From Candidatus Bathyarchaeota archaeon (GTDB lineage: Archaea > Thermoproteota > Bathyarchaeia > Bathyarchaeales > Bathycorpusculaceae): 64,000 nt of DNA. Both the position numbers and the translations under genes were made by a program. Location of the stretch: positions 291,430-355,429 of the forward strand of contig JAOZHV010000026.1 of assembly GCA_026014725.1 (NCBI GenBank). The letters run 5' to 3'. The notes below the pieces were generated by a model. It ran no database searches and had not been told where the DNA came from. It worked only from the letters and a program-made list of their open reading frames with translations. This document shows positions 1 through 7,545 of the stretch, in pieces; position 1 is the first letter of the stretch, and every line of letters starts with the position of its first letter.

Positions 1-113
1 GCTACGCAGAAGAATGTTCCAGCTAGAGCGGCAACGGAGTAAACGGCCTCATCGAGAAACAGGGCAAGACAAGCGGAAACAATCATGCCTACTGCAAGTA
101 TCTCCAATATCAT
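1..113 (-). CDS. NuoJ/FpoJ-like membrane subunit, partial (N-terminus only)
   Basis: Only the first 37 or so codons are in the window; the gene continues past the left edge. The start ATG (complement of 111-113) overlaps the stop of the ferredoxin subunit in an ATGA arrangement. The visible residues form a hydrophobic helix followed by a short loop (FLDEAVYS) and a second hydrophobic stretch, as at the N-terminus of complex I subunit J (ND6-like). Position right after the I-like subunit fits nuoHIJ order. Identity rests on context and hydrophobicity, so it is tentative. Confidence 0.55.
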   Translation of the reverse strand, partial: MILEILAVGMIVSACLALFLDEAVYSVAALAGTFFCV

Positions 114-493
114 TGTCCTTCACTCTTTTGCATGCTTGCTTGAGGCTTTATGACTAATGAAGATTTATCAGTTGTGGCTAACTCATAAAAAACAGAGCTC
201 TTAATTGCGTTTCTCGGGCAACTTTCTGCGCACTGATAGCAGAAGATACATTGGTCAAGCTTGAATTGAGGTCGCCTTTTTCCGTTAACCTCAACCATCT
301 CTATGGCTTTAGCGGGACAATCGCGACTACACAGACCGCAACTAACGCAAAGAGTTATGTCAAATACCTGTTGCCCTCGAAAGTCATCAGGCAAGGTAGG
401 CTTCTCGAACGGGTACTTAGTTGTCGCTGGCTTAGTAAAGATGTGTGATACAGCCCTTTTAAGCATCGGAGAGATATGTGATTTTTTCGCCAT
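110..493 (-). CDS. NuoI-like 2x[4Fe-4S] ferredoxin subunit of group 4 hydrogenase
   Basis: 127 aa. Two classical four-cysteine motifs, CVSCGLCSRDCP and CIFCYQCAESCP, spaced as in 8Fe ferredoxins and in the NuoI/EchF/MbhN subunits. It should relay electrons from reduced ferredoxin to the small-subunit cluster. The gene sits 3 bp after the H-like gene and overlaps the next one by 4 bp, so translation is probably coupled. The C-terminal ~35 residues after the second motif look unstructured. Confidence 0.88.
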   Translation of the reverse strand: MAKKSHISPMLKRAVSHIFTKPATTKYPFEKPTLPDDFRGQQVFDITLCVSCGLCSRDCPAKAIEMVEVNGKRRPQFKLDQCIFCYQCAESCPRNAIKSSVFYELATTDKSSLVIKPQASMQKSEGQ

Positions 494-496
494 CTT

Positions 497-1495
497 TTAC
501 ACCACCATAGGATAAACCCATTTAACCATTGCAACCGTTAATAATAGCGACAACACCGCCGCTGGTAAAAGAAACTTCCAGTTGGCAGACAAAACTTGGT
601 CAATGCGTAAACGTGCAAAAACACATGTGATATACTCGCTAATCACTATCACTGCCAAAACCTTGAGCACAAACCAAAGTGTATACCAGAACCAAGGAGC
701 ACCAAAGAACACAGGACCGTAAGGACCACCCAAGAACAATTGAGTCACCAAAGCCGCGCCAAAAACAATCTGCACATCCCGTGTCAGGTGCAGGAAGGCT
801 AATTTGCCGCCAGTGTATTCAGTTTCTAATCCGCCGACTACCTCGCTTTCAGCATGCGGGATGTCAAACGGGTCTTTTTCCAATTCAGCCTGCAAAGTGA
901 TTACAAATAATACGAAAGCCCACGGTGCTAAAATAATGAAAGGAAGCAACTGAGTTGCTTGAACTGCAGCTATCTGCGCAATGCTTAAACTGCCAGCGAT
1001 GAAAGCGGGTGTCAAGGCTAACAAGAAAAGCGGAATATCGTATCCAAGAAACTGGGTCAACACTCTCGCTGAGCCGATAGCGCCGTAAGGGTTAGACGAT
1101 GCCCATCCAGAGAGGAACAACAAAAAGTTTGCAATGGTAACAAATGCTAAAATCACAACCAAATCGCCGGGGAAACCGCTTACAGAGAGCACGCTTGCGC
1201 CATCAATAGGCAAAAAGCACATTGCAAAAACCATAATCGTGAAAGCCACTAAAGGCGCAAACCTGAAAATGTACTTTTTAGCGTCTCTTGGCTCAATATC
1301 CTCTTTCGTCAACAGCTTGATGAAGTCGGCAAGCGGCTGAAGGATGCCATGAGGACCCGCAACCATTGGCCCAACACGGTTTTGTATGCGGGCTTCTATT
1401 TTTCTCTCAACCCAATCAGCGAAAAGCGTTAAGAGCAGTATGAAGCTAAAGCCGGGAAAGACCAGAATGCGGAAGATAAGCATAAAGTCAATCAC
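497..1495 (-). CDS. NuoH/FpoH-like membrane subunit of group 4 hydrogenase
   Basis: 332 aa with about eight hydrophobic helices. Family hallmarks are the RIQNRVGPM segment near residue 36, the cytoplasmic acidic loop with DPFDIPHAESEVVGG near residue 210, and YTGGKLAF just after. This subunit joins the redox arm to the ion-pumping membrane arm in complex I and group 4 hydrogenases. It lies 7 bp downstream of the large subunit in the same operon. Confidence 0.92.
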   Translation of the reverse strand: MIDFMLIFRILVFPGFSFILLLTLFADWVERKIEARIQNRVGPMVAGPHGILQPLADFIKLLTKEDIEPRDAKKYIFRFAPLVAFTIMVFAMCFLPIDGASVLSVSGFPGDLVVILAFVTIANFLLFLSGWASSNPYGAIGSARVLTQFLGYDIPLFLLALTPAFIAGSLSIAQIAAVQATQLLPFIILAPWAFVLFVITLQAELEKDPFDIPHAESEVVGGLETEYTGGKLAFLHLTRDVQIVFGAALVTQLFLGGPYGPVFFGAPWFWYTLWFVLKVLAVIVISEYITCVFARLRIDQVLSANWKFLLPAAVLSLLLTVAMVKWVYPMVV

Positions 1496-1502
1496 TCATA
1501 GG

Positions 1503-3095
1503 TCACCTGTCTGTGCATGAGAAGCATGGGTCTAAGCTGACAAAGTTCGCTGGAACATCAGCTATGCTCTCACCTATAGCTGTTTTAAGGAATGCTGGAA
1601 TGTTAGCGAACGTTGGCGTGCGAACTTTAACACGTTCAGGCATGGCTGTACCGTTACTTTTAACGTAATAGAAGAGTTCGCCTCTTGGAGCTTCAACACG
1701 GTTCACCGCTTCGCCAGGAGGCACAACACGGGGCGCTTTAACACGGAAGGGACCAGCGGGCAAATTGTCAATTGCGTACTCGATGATGTTGATGCTTTCT
1801 TCAACCTCATCCATGCGGACATTCATTCTTGCCCACGTATCGCCAGCAGTGTAAACTATTTCTTTAAACGGAATTTCACCATACGCCTCGTAAGGCTCAT
1901 CCTTACGCACATCAATATCATACCCTGAACCTCGTGCCACTGGACCCACAACCGAGAGCTTTATTGCGTCTTCCCGTTTGAGGACACCAACGTTTTGCAT
2001 ACGCATCTTAATTGACGGCTCATCCTCGTAAACTTGCCTGTAAAACGGCACTTTCTTTCTCAAATCAGCTAAGGTTGCCTTGATTTTTGGGATATCGCTT
2101 TCTTTCAAGTCTCGTCTTACACCGCCTACAGTCATAAGTGAGGAGTAAACACGGTTGCCGCTGGTTAACTCGATTAAGTCCATGATTGGTTCGCGGTCAC
2201 GCCAGAAATACTGGAAGAGCGTTTCGTAACCGATTTCTAAACCTGCGTGCCCCAAGGTTAGCAAGTGGCTGTGTAGCCTGTTGAGTTCCAAAGCAATCAC
2301 GCGAAGATACTTGGCTCTTGGCGGGACTTCAGTTTTTAGTATTTTTTCAACTGTTTCAACGAAGCTGCAAGCATGGATACTGTTGCAGATACCGCAAATG
2401 CGCTCGACCAAGTACACATCTTGCAGGTAAGTGCGTGATTCAGAGGCTTTCTCTATGCCACGGTGCACGTAACCAATTCTTGGCTCAACTTTAGTCACTG
2501 TTTCTCCGTCAACGGTTACGGCGAATTTTTCTGGCTCCAAAAGGGCAGGGTGCTGTGGACCGATAATGATCTTGACAAGTTTTTCGCCCTCTTCCAGCTT
2601 AACCTCTTCTGGAGGCGACGGGTCTAACTGTACTGCACCAGCATCAACATCCTTTCTCAGCGGGTAAACACCTTTTGGCCAATTATCTGTCAAGACTAGC
2701 CGTCCAGGGCAGGGATGCCCCTCGAAAACCGCCCCCAATAAGTCAGACACTTCCATTTCATGAAAAACTGCACCTAGAAGTATGTCAGTTACGGTTTGAA
2801 TGTTGGGTTTTTCTTTAGGCACTTCGGCTTTTACTGTTACAAAAGCGTTTGTGGTGCGTATGTGGTAGTAGATGCCTAGGTTCGCGCCTAGGTCTAGGCC
2901 AGTTATTGCTGTTATAGCTGTTTTTTCATCTGCGTCAACCATTGCTTGCATAACGTCTCGGTGCAAGCCGTTGTTGGCAATTATTGTGCCTGTGCTGAGT
3001 AGCCCTGCTTCAATCTGTACTTTCTTTTTAAGTTTAGATTGAACTACACTGAGTATGTCTATGTTACTGCTTGACACTTGTCTGGGTCTCCTCAA
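1503..3095 (-). CDS. Fused NuoC-NuoD-like large subunit of group 4 [NiFe] hydrogenase
   Basis: 530 aa. Residues 1-155 are a NuoC-like (30 kDa) domain with the FEGHPCPGRLVL and YPLRKD signatures; residues 175-530 are the NuoD/hydrogenase large-subunit domain. Unlike NuoD and FpoD it keeps both nickel-binding cysteine pairs: ERICGICNSIHACSF (C234, C237) and C-terminal DPCFSC (C524, C527). It is therefore predicted to be a real hydrogenase, coupling ferredoxin oxidation to H2 evolution (or the reverse) and ion translocation. The start overlaps the small-subunit gene by 32 bp; GTG at 3077 is an alternative start. Confidence 0.92.
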   Translation of the reverse strand: MRRPRQVSSSNIDILSVVQSKLKKKVQIEAGLLSTGTIIANNGLHRDVMQAMVDADEKTAITAITGLDLGANLGIYYHIRTTNAFVTVKAEVPKEKPNIQTVTDILLGAVFHEMEVSDLLGAVFEGHPCPGRLVLTDNWPKGVYPLRKDVDAGAVQLDPSPPEEVKLEEGEKLVKIIIGPQHPALLEPEKFAVTVDGETVTKVEPRIGYVHRGIEKASESRTYLQDVYLVERICGICNSIHACSFVETVEKILKTEVPPRAKYLRVIALELNRLHSHLLTLGHAGLEIGYETLFQYFWRDREPIMDLIELTSGNRVYSSLMTVGGVRRDLKESDIPKIKATLADLRKKVPFYRQVYEDEPSIKMRMQNVGVLKREDAIKLSVVGPVARGSGYDIDVRKDEPYEAYGEIPFKEIVYTAGDTWARMNVRMDEVEESINIIEYAIDNLPAGPFRVKAPRVVPPGEAVNRVEAPRGELFYYVKSNGTAMPERVKVRTPTFANIPAFLKTAIGESIADVPANFVSLDPCFSCTDR

Positions 3096-3600
3096 CTTTT
3101 AGTTTTTCTTCTTGTGGCTTCTCCGCTTTTTTTGGCTGTTCAACTTGTTTTTCCGTCTTTGGCTGTTTCTTTGGTTTAGGCGGGTTCAGAGCGTTTAGAA
3201 GCTTAACTACGCCATCCATGATTGCTTCTGGACGCGGTGGGCATCCAGGTATGTAAGCGGTAACTGGTATGACTTTGTCTACTCCTCCGAGTACGTTGTA
3301 GCATCCAGCGAAGACTCCGCCGCTGCAGGCGCAGGCTCCGATGGCTACGACAAATTTTGGTTGCGGCATTTGGTCGTAGATTCGTTTGAGTCTTTCTGCA
3401 CATTGTTTTGTGACACCGCCAGTGACCAGCAAAACATCTGCATGTCTCGGTGAGGGCTCAAGTTTTACGCCGAAGCGTTCAACGTCATATTTTGGAGTGA
3501 GTAGCGCCACGATTTCTATGTCGCATCCGTTGCAGGCTCCTGAGTTAAAGTGTAACACCCAAGGCGATTTTACTCGTGCCCACGTTACAGTGCTAGTCAT
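3064..3600 (-). CDS. NuoB-like small subunit of group 4 [NiFe] hydrogenase
   Basis: 178 aa. The proximal-cluster ligands are visible: SGACNGCDIE (C23, C26), IGACACSGG (C90 region) and IPGCPPRP (C120), which is the NuoB/EchC/MbhJ pattern. Residues 141-178 form a Lys/Glu/Pro-rich charged tail beyond the usual end of the family, probably disordered. The start ATG overlaps the NuoA-like gene by 4 bp and the end overlaps the large-subunit gene. Confidence 0.92.
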   Translation of the reverse strand: MTSTVTWARVKSPWVLHFNSGACNGCDIEIVALLTPKYDVERFGVKLEPSPRHADVLLVTGGVTKQCAERLKRIYDQMPQPKFVVAIGACACSGGVFAGCYNVLGGVDKVIPVTAYIPGCPPRPEAIMDGVVKLLNALNPPKPKKQPKTEKQVEQPKKAEKPQEEKLKVEETQTSVKQ

Positions 3601-3929
3601 TTTTCTTTTCCTCCTTCTAAGAGAACTAACCCAGCAGCTAAAAGTATGCCAAGGTAGAGAACTAATAGAAGCGGATTTGCACTCGCTATCGAGAAAGAAG
3701 CAAATGCCAGCAACAGCACTGAAGAATCGAAGATTACAAAGTAAATCAGGTACTTGTACAGCGAAACGTTTACTTTAAGTCCACTAAACGACACTTTTTC
3801 GCCACACGCGTACGATGCTTGCTCGTTTTCGTTTATAACGGTTTTGGGTGCTGACCGCTTACCTAAAATGTAAATTGCGAACGTTGATATGAATATCAGT
3901 ATGAACGCAATGGCGGCTTCTTCAATCAT
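3597..3929 (-). CDS. NuoA/FpoA-like membrane subunit
   Basis: 110 aa with three transmembrane helices. It carries the NuoA signature: YACGEK in the loop after helix 1 (YxCG motif) and the helix-2 start YFVIFDSSVLLL (F-D acidic helix). NuoA is a complex I/Fpo component and is not part of the classical Ech or Mbh hydrogenases, so its presence beside a large subunit with nickel ligands is notable. It overlaps both neighbours by 4 bp. Confidence 0.8.
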   Translation of the reverse strand: MIEEAAIAFILIFISTFAIYILGKRSAPKTVINENEQASYACGEKVSFSGLKVNVSLYKYLIYFVIFDSSVLLLAFASFSIASANPLLLVLYLGILLAAGLVLLEGGKEK

Positions 3930-4153
3930 GCGTTTTCTTCTCCATTTGGTTGTATGGATATTTTAGCTGAGTTGCCAAATTTACATTTGTCATAGCTAAA
4001 AGCGATGTTATGAACGCATTTAAGCTTATCTACAGTAAAACTGTACAAAAGCCCATCATTTCCTATAAATGCTAAATAATTGTCTTGCAACAAACCGACG
4101 AAGCCATTTTCATCGGCGACAATGCCCTCACGTATTACACTATTATCTCCCAT
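3926..4153 (-). CDS. Small protein heading the hydrogenase operon, unknown function
   Basis: 75 aa, soluble, no family recognised. It has two cysteines (KLKCVHN, DKCKFG) and a beta-rich look. Its TGA overlaps the NuoA-like start (ATGA), so it is the first, translationally coupled gene of the operon. A TATA-like ATATTTTATAG lies about 25-30 bp before the ATG, so the transcript would have little or no leader. Could be a regulator or assembly factor; this is speculation. Confidence 0.6.
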   Translation of the reverse strand: MGDNSVIREGIVADENGFVGLLQDNYLAFIGNDGLLYSFTVDKLKCVHNIAFSYDKCKFGNSAKISIQPNGEENA

Positions 4154-4263
4154 ACTACCCCGAGCTGGTTCTCTATAAAATATGGCACTTGAATTTAAAT
4201 ATTAATAACTAAAAAAGTGAAAATCCTCATAACAAGTAAATTAAAGAGTAACTTGGAAAAGCG

Positions 4264-4740
4264 TTACTCTGTTTCTGCTGCCCCGTGCCATCTTCTTTCC
4301 AAGTAAAGTATCAAGCTGAAGAGGCCTCGGCTGATGATAACCAAGATCAGCAGTGTGAATTCTTCATAAGTTCTAACAACAACGGTTTTTATGATTTCTG
4401 CTCCAATAAAAAATTCTAGTGCCAAGGTTAAGTATCCTGAAAGAAAGCGCGTTACGCAGGATGGTTTGTAAGGGTCTTGGAGTTTGCATTGTATGAATCG
4501 TATGGTTACTACTAGAACACCAAAGAGAAGTATGCCGCCGCCTACAAGGTAAATTAAATCGGTAGTTATCGTTAGCAAGGTATCGATGACACTTTCTAGG
4601 CTTGGAATAAACAACTTGCTAAATGGTGTAATAAGAACCCCAAAAATTGCGCAAACTACTACTACAAGTATTAATTCAATAGTTAAACGGCTAGATGATT
4701 TTTTAGCAGGTACACTACATTCAGTCATGCAATTAAGCAA
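4264..4740 (-). CDS. DUF1622 family membrane protein
   Basis: 158 aa with three to four transmembrane helices. The segment around residues 105-150 (LALEFFIGAEIIKTV, then SRGLFSLILYLE) matches the DUF1622 pattern of an amphipathic 'LEF..a.dII.T' helix followed by 'iR...s..le.E'. Function of the family is unknown. It stands alone between the hydrogenase operon and the FrhB-like gene. Confidence 0.6.
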   Translation of the reverse strand: MLNCMTECSVPAKKSSSRLTIELILVVVVCAIFGVLITPFSKLFIPSLESVIDTLLTITTDLIYLVGGGILLFGVLVVTIRFIQCKLQDPYKPSCVTRFLSGYLTLALEFFIGAEIIKTVVVRTYEEFTLLILVIISRGLFSLILYLERRWHGAAETE

Positions 4741-4792
4741 CCGAAATTTCTAGTTACTATTAGAGCGTTTACCTAATAAATATAACCAATAA

Positions 4793-6298
4793 TCAAGATT
4801 GAGCTGCCAAAGCATGCATCAAATCAGTTTTGGTTACAACGCCGACAATTTTATTCGGGTTAGCCCTGTCGAATACTATCACTCTGCCTGTCTCGTTTTC
4901 ACTCATTCGTTTGAAGATATCCAAAGCAGTTTCATCTGGATATGCCCTAACAAGTTTATGCTTGGCTATTTGACCCACTAATGTTGTATTTCTCTTAGAC
5001 TTGTCAACACTTGAAGCTTCCTCTATGGTTATCCAGCCTATCGGTTCTTGTTTTTCATTCACCAAGGGATACCCTATGTGGTGATATTTAGCTACCAAAC
5101 CTAAGAATTGGCTCACAGTTATGTTTTCTGGCACAGTCCGCACATTAGTACCCATTATATCGGCAATCTTTATTCGAGCAAGTTCACCCGTTTCCCTGAG
5201 CAAAAGCGGTGGAAGATAACCGGTAGTTTTCTCCATTTCAGCAGCGTTCTCAAGCCCTGCCTTTCGTTTCTGCATAGCAGCAACAATCACTCGTTCTAAG
5301 ACGACAGGCTCTTCTTCCATGACCCAAGTGTTAATTACGCCATCTTCAACTGCCTTGTAGAAGAAATCTTCACCAGCTTTAGTGCGAATAATTACCGTTG
5401 ACCAATCCTTAAGGGGGTAAGCGCTTCCAATGGATATATCAGCTAACTCAGAAGTGAAATCAGTGCATTTACGGCAACTCGGCAATATATGCTTCGAAAC
5501 TTCAGACATGGGAAGTCGGATTTCGCCCTTACTTGTTTGCACAACAAAGTTGGATGATAAACGTATAAGCTTGATATCTGAAGGTTCGATATTATACTTC
5601 TTTTTTAAGTAATTAACTAACGTATTGAGCGATAACGTTCCAAAACAGAACAAACCGATTCTTATTTTAAGATTCCCGCTGATTTTATGTTGCCATGCTT
5701 CTAGTTTACGAAGCGCTAGTATATGACAAGGAACCCCAACGAAGGCAATGTTAGATTTTCCGTAGCCATAAACTGCACTGCCATATGCCTTGGCAACCGA
5801 AGAGGGGAAAAATTTGCTCCCTATCGCTGAAAGAATGTCATCAGGAACTGTAGCGACTGAAGCCCTCGGTTTAGCAGGGTTTTCAGGCTCAACCTGAGAA
5901 ACAATCGCGCTATCAAAAATTTTGTTTTCAATACCATATTTAAGCAGTGAAGTAACGACTCCGCCGCCATTGCTTAATTCCCTTATTTTAGGGTCAACCG
6001 CCTGAACCAGCAACACCTTACGGTAATAACCTAACGCCTCATTCTTAACTGGTGTCTTTGAAACAAAACTCAGGCTTCTTAGCAAAAGAGCCTCTGAATG
6101 CGGGCAAATTTCATAGCAAATAGGACATAAATCCATGTCTTTAGAGCAATCATACACATGCTTTACGCTCTCACCTTCGACATGTAACGCGCTAACAGGG
6201 CATGCTGCTTCACAAGCGCCACATTGTGTGCAAAATCCAGAATCGATAATCTTCTTCTTCAAAATATTATATGCGATAAGCGAATCAGGTTGTCCCAT
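4793..6298 (-). CDS. F420 hydrogenase/dehydrogenase beta-subunit-like protein with N-terminal ferredoxin and C-terminal CBS pair
   Basis: 501 aa. Residues 20-75 hold two Fe-S motifs (CTQCGACEAACP and CPICYEICP). Residues ~85-340 match the FrhB/FdhB flavin-dependent domain (SNGGGVVTSLL, FVGVPCHILALRKL), which in family members moves electrons between ferredoxin or a partner enzyme and coenzyme F420. Residues ~378-500 are two CBS repeats (MGTNVRTVPENITVSQFL; VGVVTKTDLMHAL). CBS pairs normally bind adenine nucleotides, suggesting energy-state control. The combination is unusual; the electron partner is not encoded next to it. Confidence 0.8.
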   Translation of the reverse strand: MGQPDSLIAYNILKKKIIDSGFCTQCGACEAACPVSALHVEGESVKHVYDCSKDMDLCPICYEICPHSEALLLRSLSFVSKTPVKNEALGYYRKVLLVQAVDPKIRELSNGGGVVTSLLKYGIENKIFDSAIVSQVEPENPAKPRASVATVPDDILSAIGSKFFPSSVAKAYGSAVYGYGKSNIAFVGVPCHILALRKLEAWQHKISGNLKIRIGLFCFGTLSLNTLVNYLKKKYNIEPSDIKLIRLSSNFVVQTSKGEIRLPMSEVSKHILPSCRKCTDFTSELADISIGSAYPLKDWSTVIIRTKAGEDFFYKAVEDGVINTWVMEEEPVVLERVIVAAMQKRKAGLENAAEMEKTTGYLPPLLLRETGELARIKIADIMGTNVRTVPENITVSQFLGLVAKYHHIGYPLVNEKQEPIGWITIEEASSVDKSKRNTTLVGQIAKHKLVRAYPDETALDIFKRMSENETGRVIVFDRANPNKIVGVVTKTDLMHALAAQS

Positions 6299-6393
6299 AA
6301 TGTTGGATTAACATACAATGCTTAAAAAGTTAATTGAAAAAATACATAATTTAACCATGAAAAACATAGAGAAGAAACGATAAAAGCTGAACA

Positions 6394-7494
6394 TTAGACG
6401 GCCGTTTCTTCAGTTAGACCCGCTTCAGGATAAGCGAACAAATGCGCTTTTTCTAGAGGGTATGTAATTGTAACCTCTTCTCCGATGTTAATCCACGTCT
6501 CGGTTAGCGATGGTCTGTTGATGATGAAGTGGTCGCCGTTTTCTAGCCTGATTTCATAGCGAATAACAGTTCCCTCAAATGTGGTTTTTGTGACTTTGCC
6601 AAACAAGCCGTTTTCTGATTTTATGTGCCCTTTTTTTATATCACAGGTTTCAGGTCTTATCGCCAAGACAACTCGTTCCTCTTGCTTGATGCCTGGGTTT
6701 ACAGCCATTATCTTTAACCCCTCGCGCAACTCTATTTCTGAGAACTTGCCGTTCGCTTTGGTTATGTAGCCTTCCAAAAAGTTTGATTCACCAATAAAGT
6801 GAGCAACAAACAAACTGTTAGGGTGCATATAGAGTTCCTGTGGTGACCCAATCTGGACGATTTTGCCTTTCTTCATAACTGCAATTCTATCAGAAATTGA
6901 CATTGCCTCTGCTTGGTCATGTGTAACATGAATTGCGGTCAACTTGAGGTCTTTAGCCATTCTACGAATATCATACCTAATTTCGTTGCGTACCTTAGCG
7001 TCTAATTGCCCCAGAGGTTCATCCAAAAGCAGAATCTTGGCGCCAGCAGCCAATGCACGAGCCACAGCAATTCTTTGCATCATACCCCCACTAAGTTCGC
7101 TTGGATAGGCATCTAAACGTTCGTTAAGTTTAACGAGTTCAAGCACTTCATGCCCAATTGTTTCAGCTTGTTTTTCATCATAATTCTTTACCTTAGGTCC
7201 ATAGAGAACGTTGCTCCAAGCATTCATGTGGGGAAATAACGCGAACGTTTGAAAAACAAAACCAATGTCGCGGTCTTCAGGTGGGTCCTTATCCACTCTT
7301 CGACCATTTATGTAAATTTCACCACTATCAGGCTCAATTAGCCCAGCGATTAGCCGAAGCAGTGTTGTTTTGCCGCAACCACTAGGCCCCAGCAGCGAGA
7401 AGTATTCTTGATCGCGAATGGTTAAACTTACGTTGTCTAATGCGTAGATTTTTCCATATTTTTTGGTTACGTTTACGACTTTTACTTCAGGCAT
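6394..7494 (-). CDS. ABC transporter ATPase, PotA/FbpC/CysA class with C-terminal TOBE domain
   Basis: 366 aa. Walker A LLGPSGCGKTT (residues ~35-45), signature LSGGMMQR, Walker B ILLLDEPLGQLD and switch His in HVTHDQAEA are all intact. Residues ~240-355 form the TOBE-type regulatory domain seen in iron(III), sulfate/molybdate, thiamine and polyamine importers. It lies 51 bp downstream of the fused permease gene. The substrate cannot be decided from sequence. Confidence 0.88.
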   Translation of the reverse strand: MPEVKVVNVTKKYGKIYALDNVSLTIRDQEYFSLLGPSGCGKTTLLRLIAGLIEPDSGEIYINGRRVDKDPPEDRDIGFVFQTFALFPHMNAWSNVLYGPKVKNYDEKQAETIGHEVLELVKLNERLDAYPSELSGGMMQRIAVARALAAGAKILLLDEPLGQLDAKVRNEIRYDIRRMAKDLKLTAIHVTHDQAEAMSISDRIAVMKKGKIVQIGSPQELYMHPNSLFVAHFIGESNFLEGYITKANGKFSEIELREGLKIMAVNPGIKQEERVVLAIRPETCDIKKGHIKSENGLFGKVTKTTFEGTVIRYEIRLENGDHFIINRPSLTETWINIGEEVTITYPLEKAHLFAYPEAGLTEETAV

Positions 7495-7545
7495 GACTTC
7501 TCTCTCTTTTGTGAGTGATTTTTGATGTTTTTATTACTTTTCATC

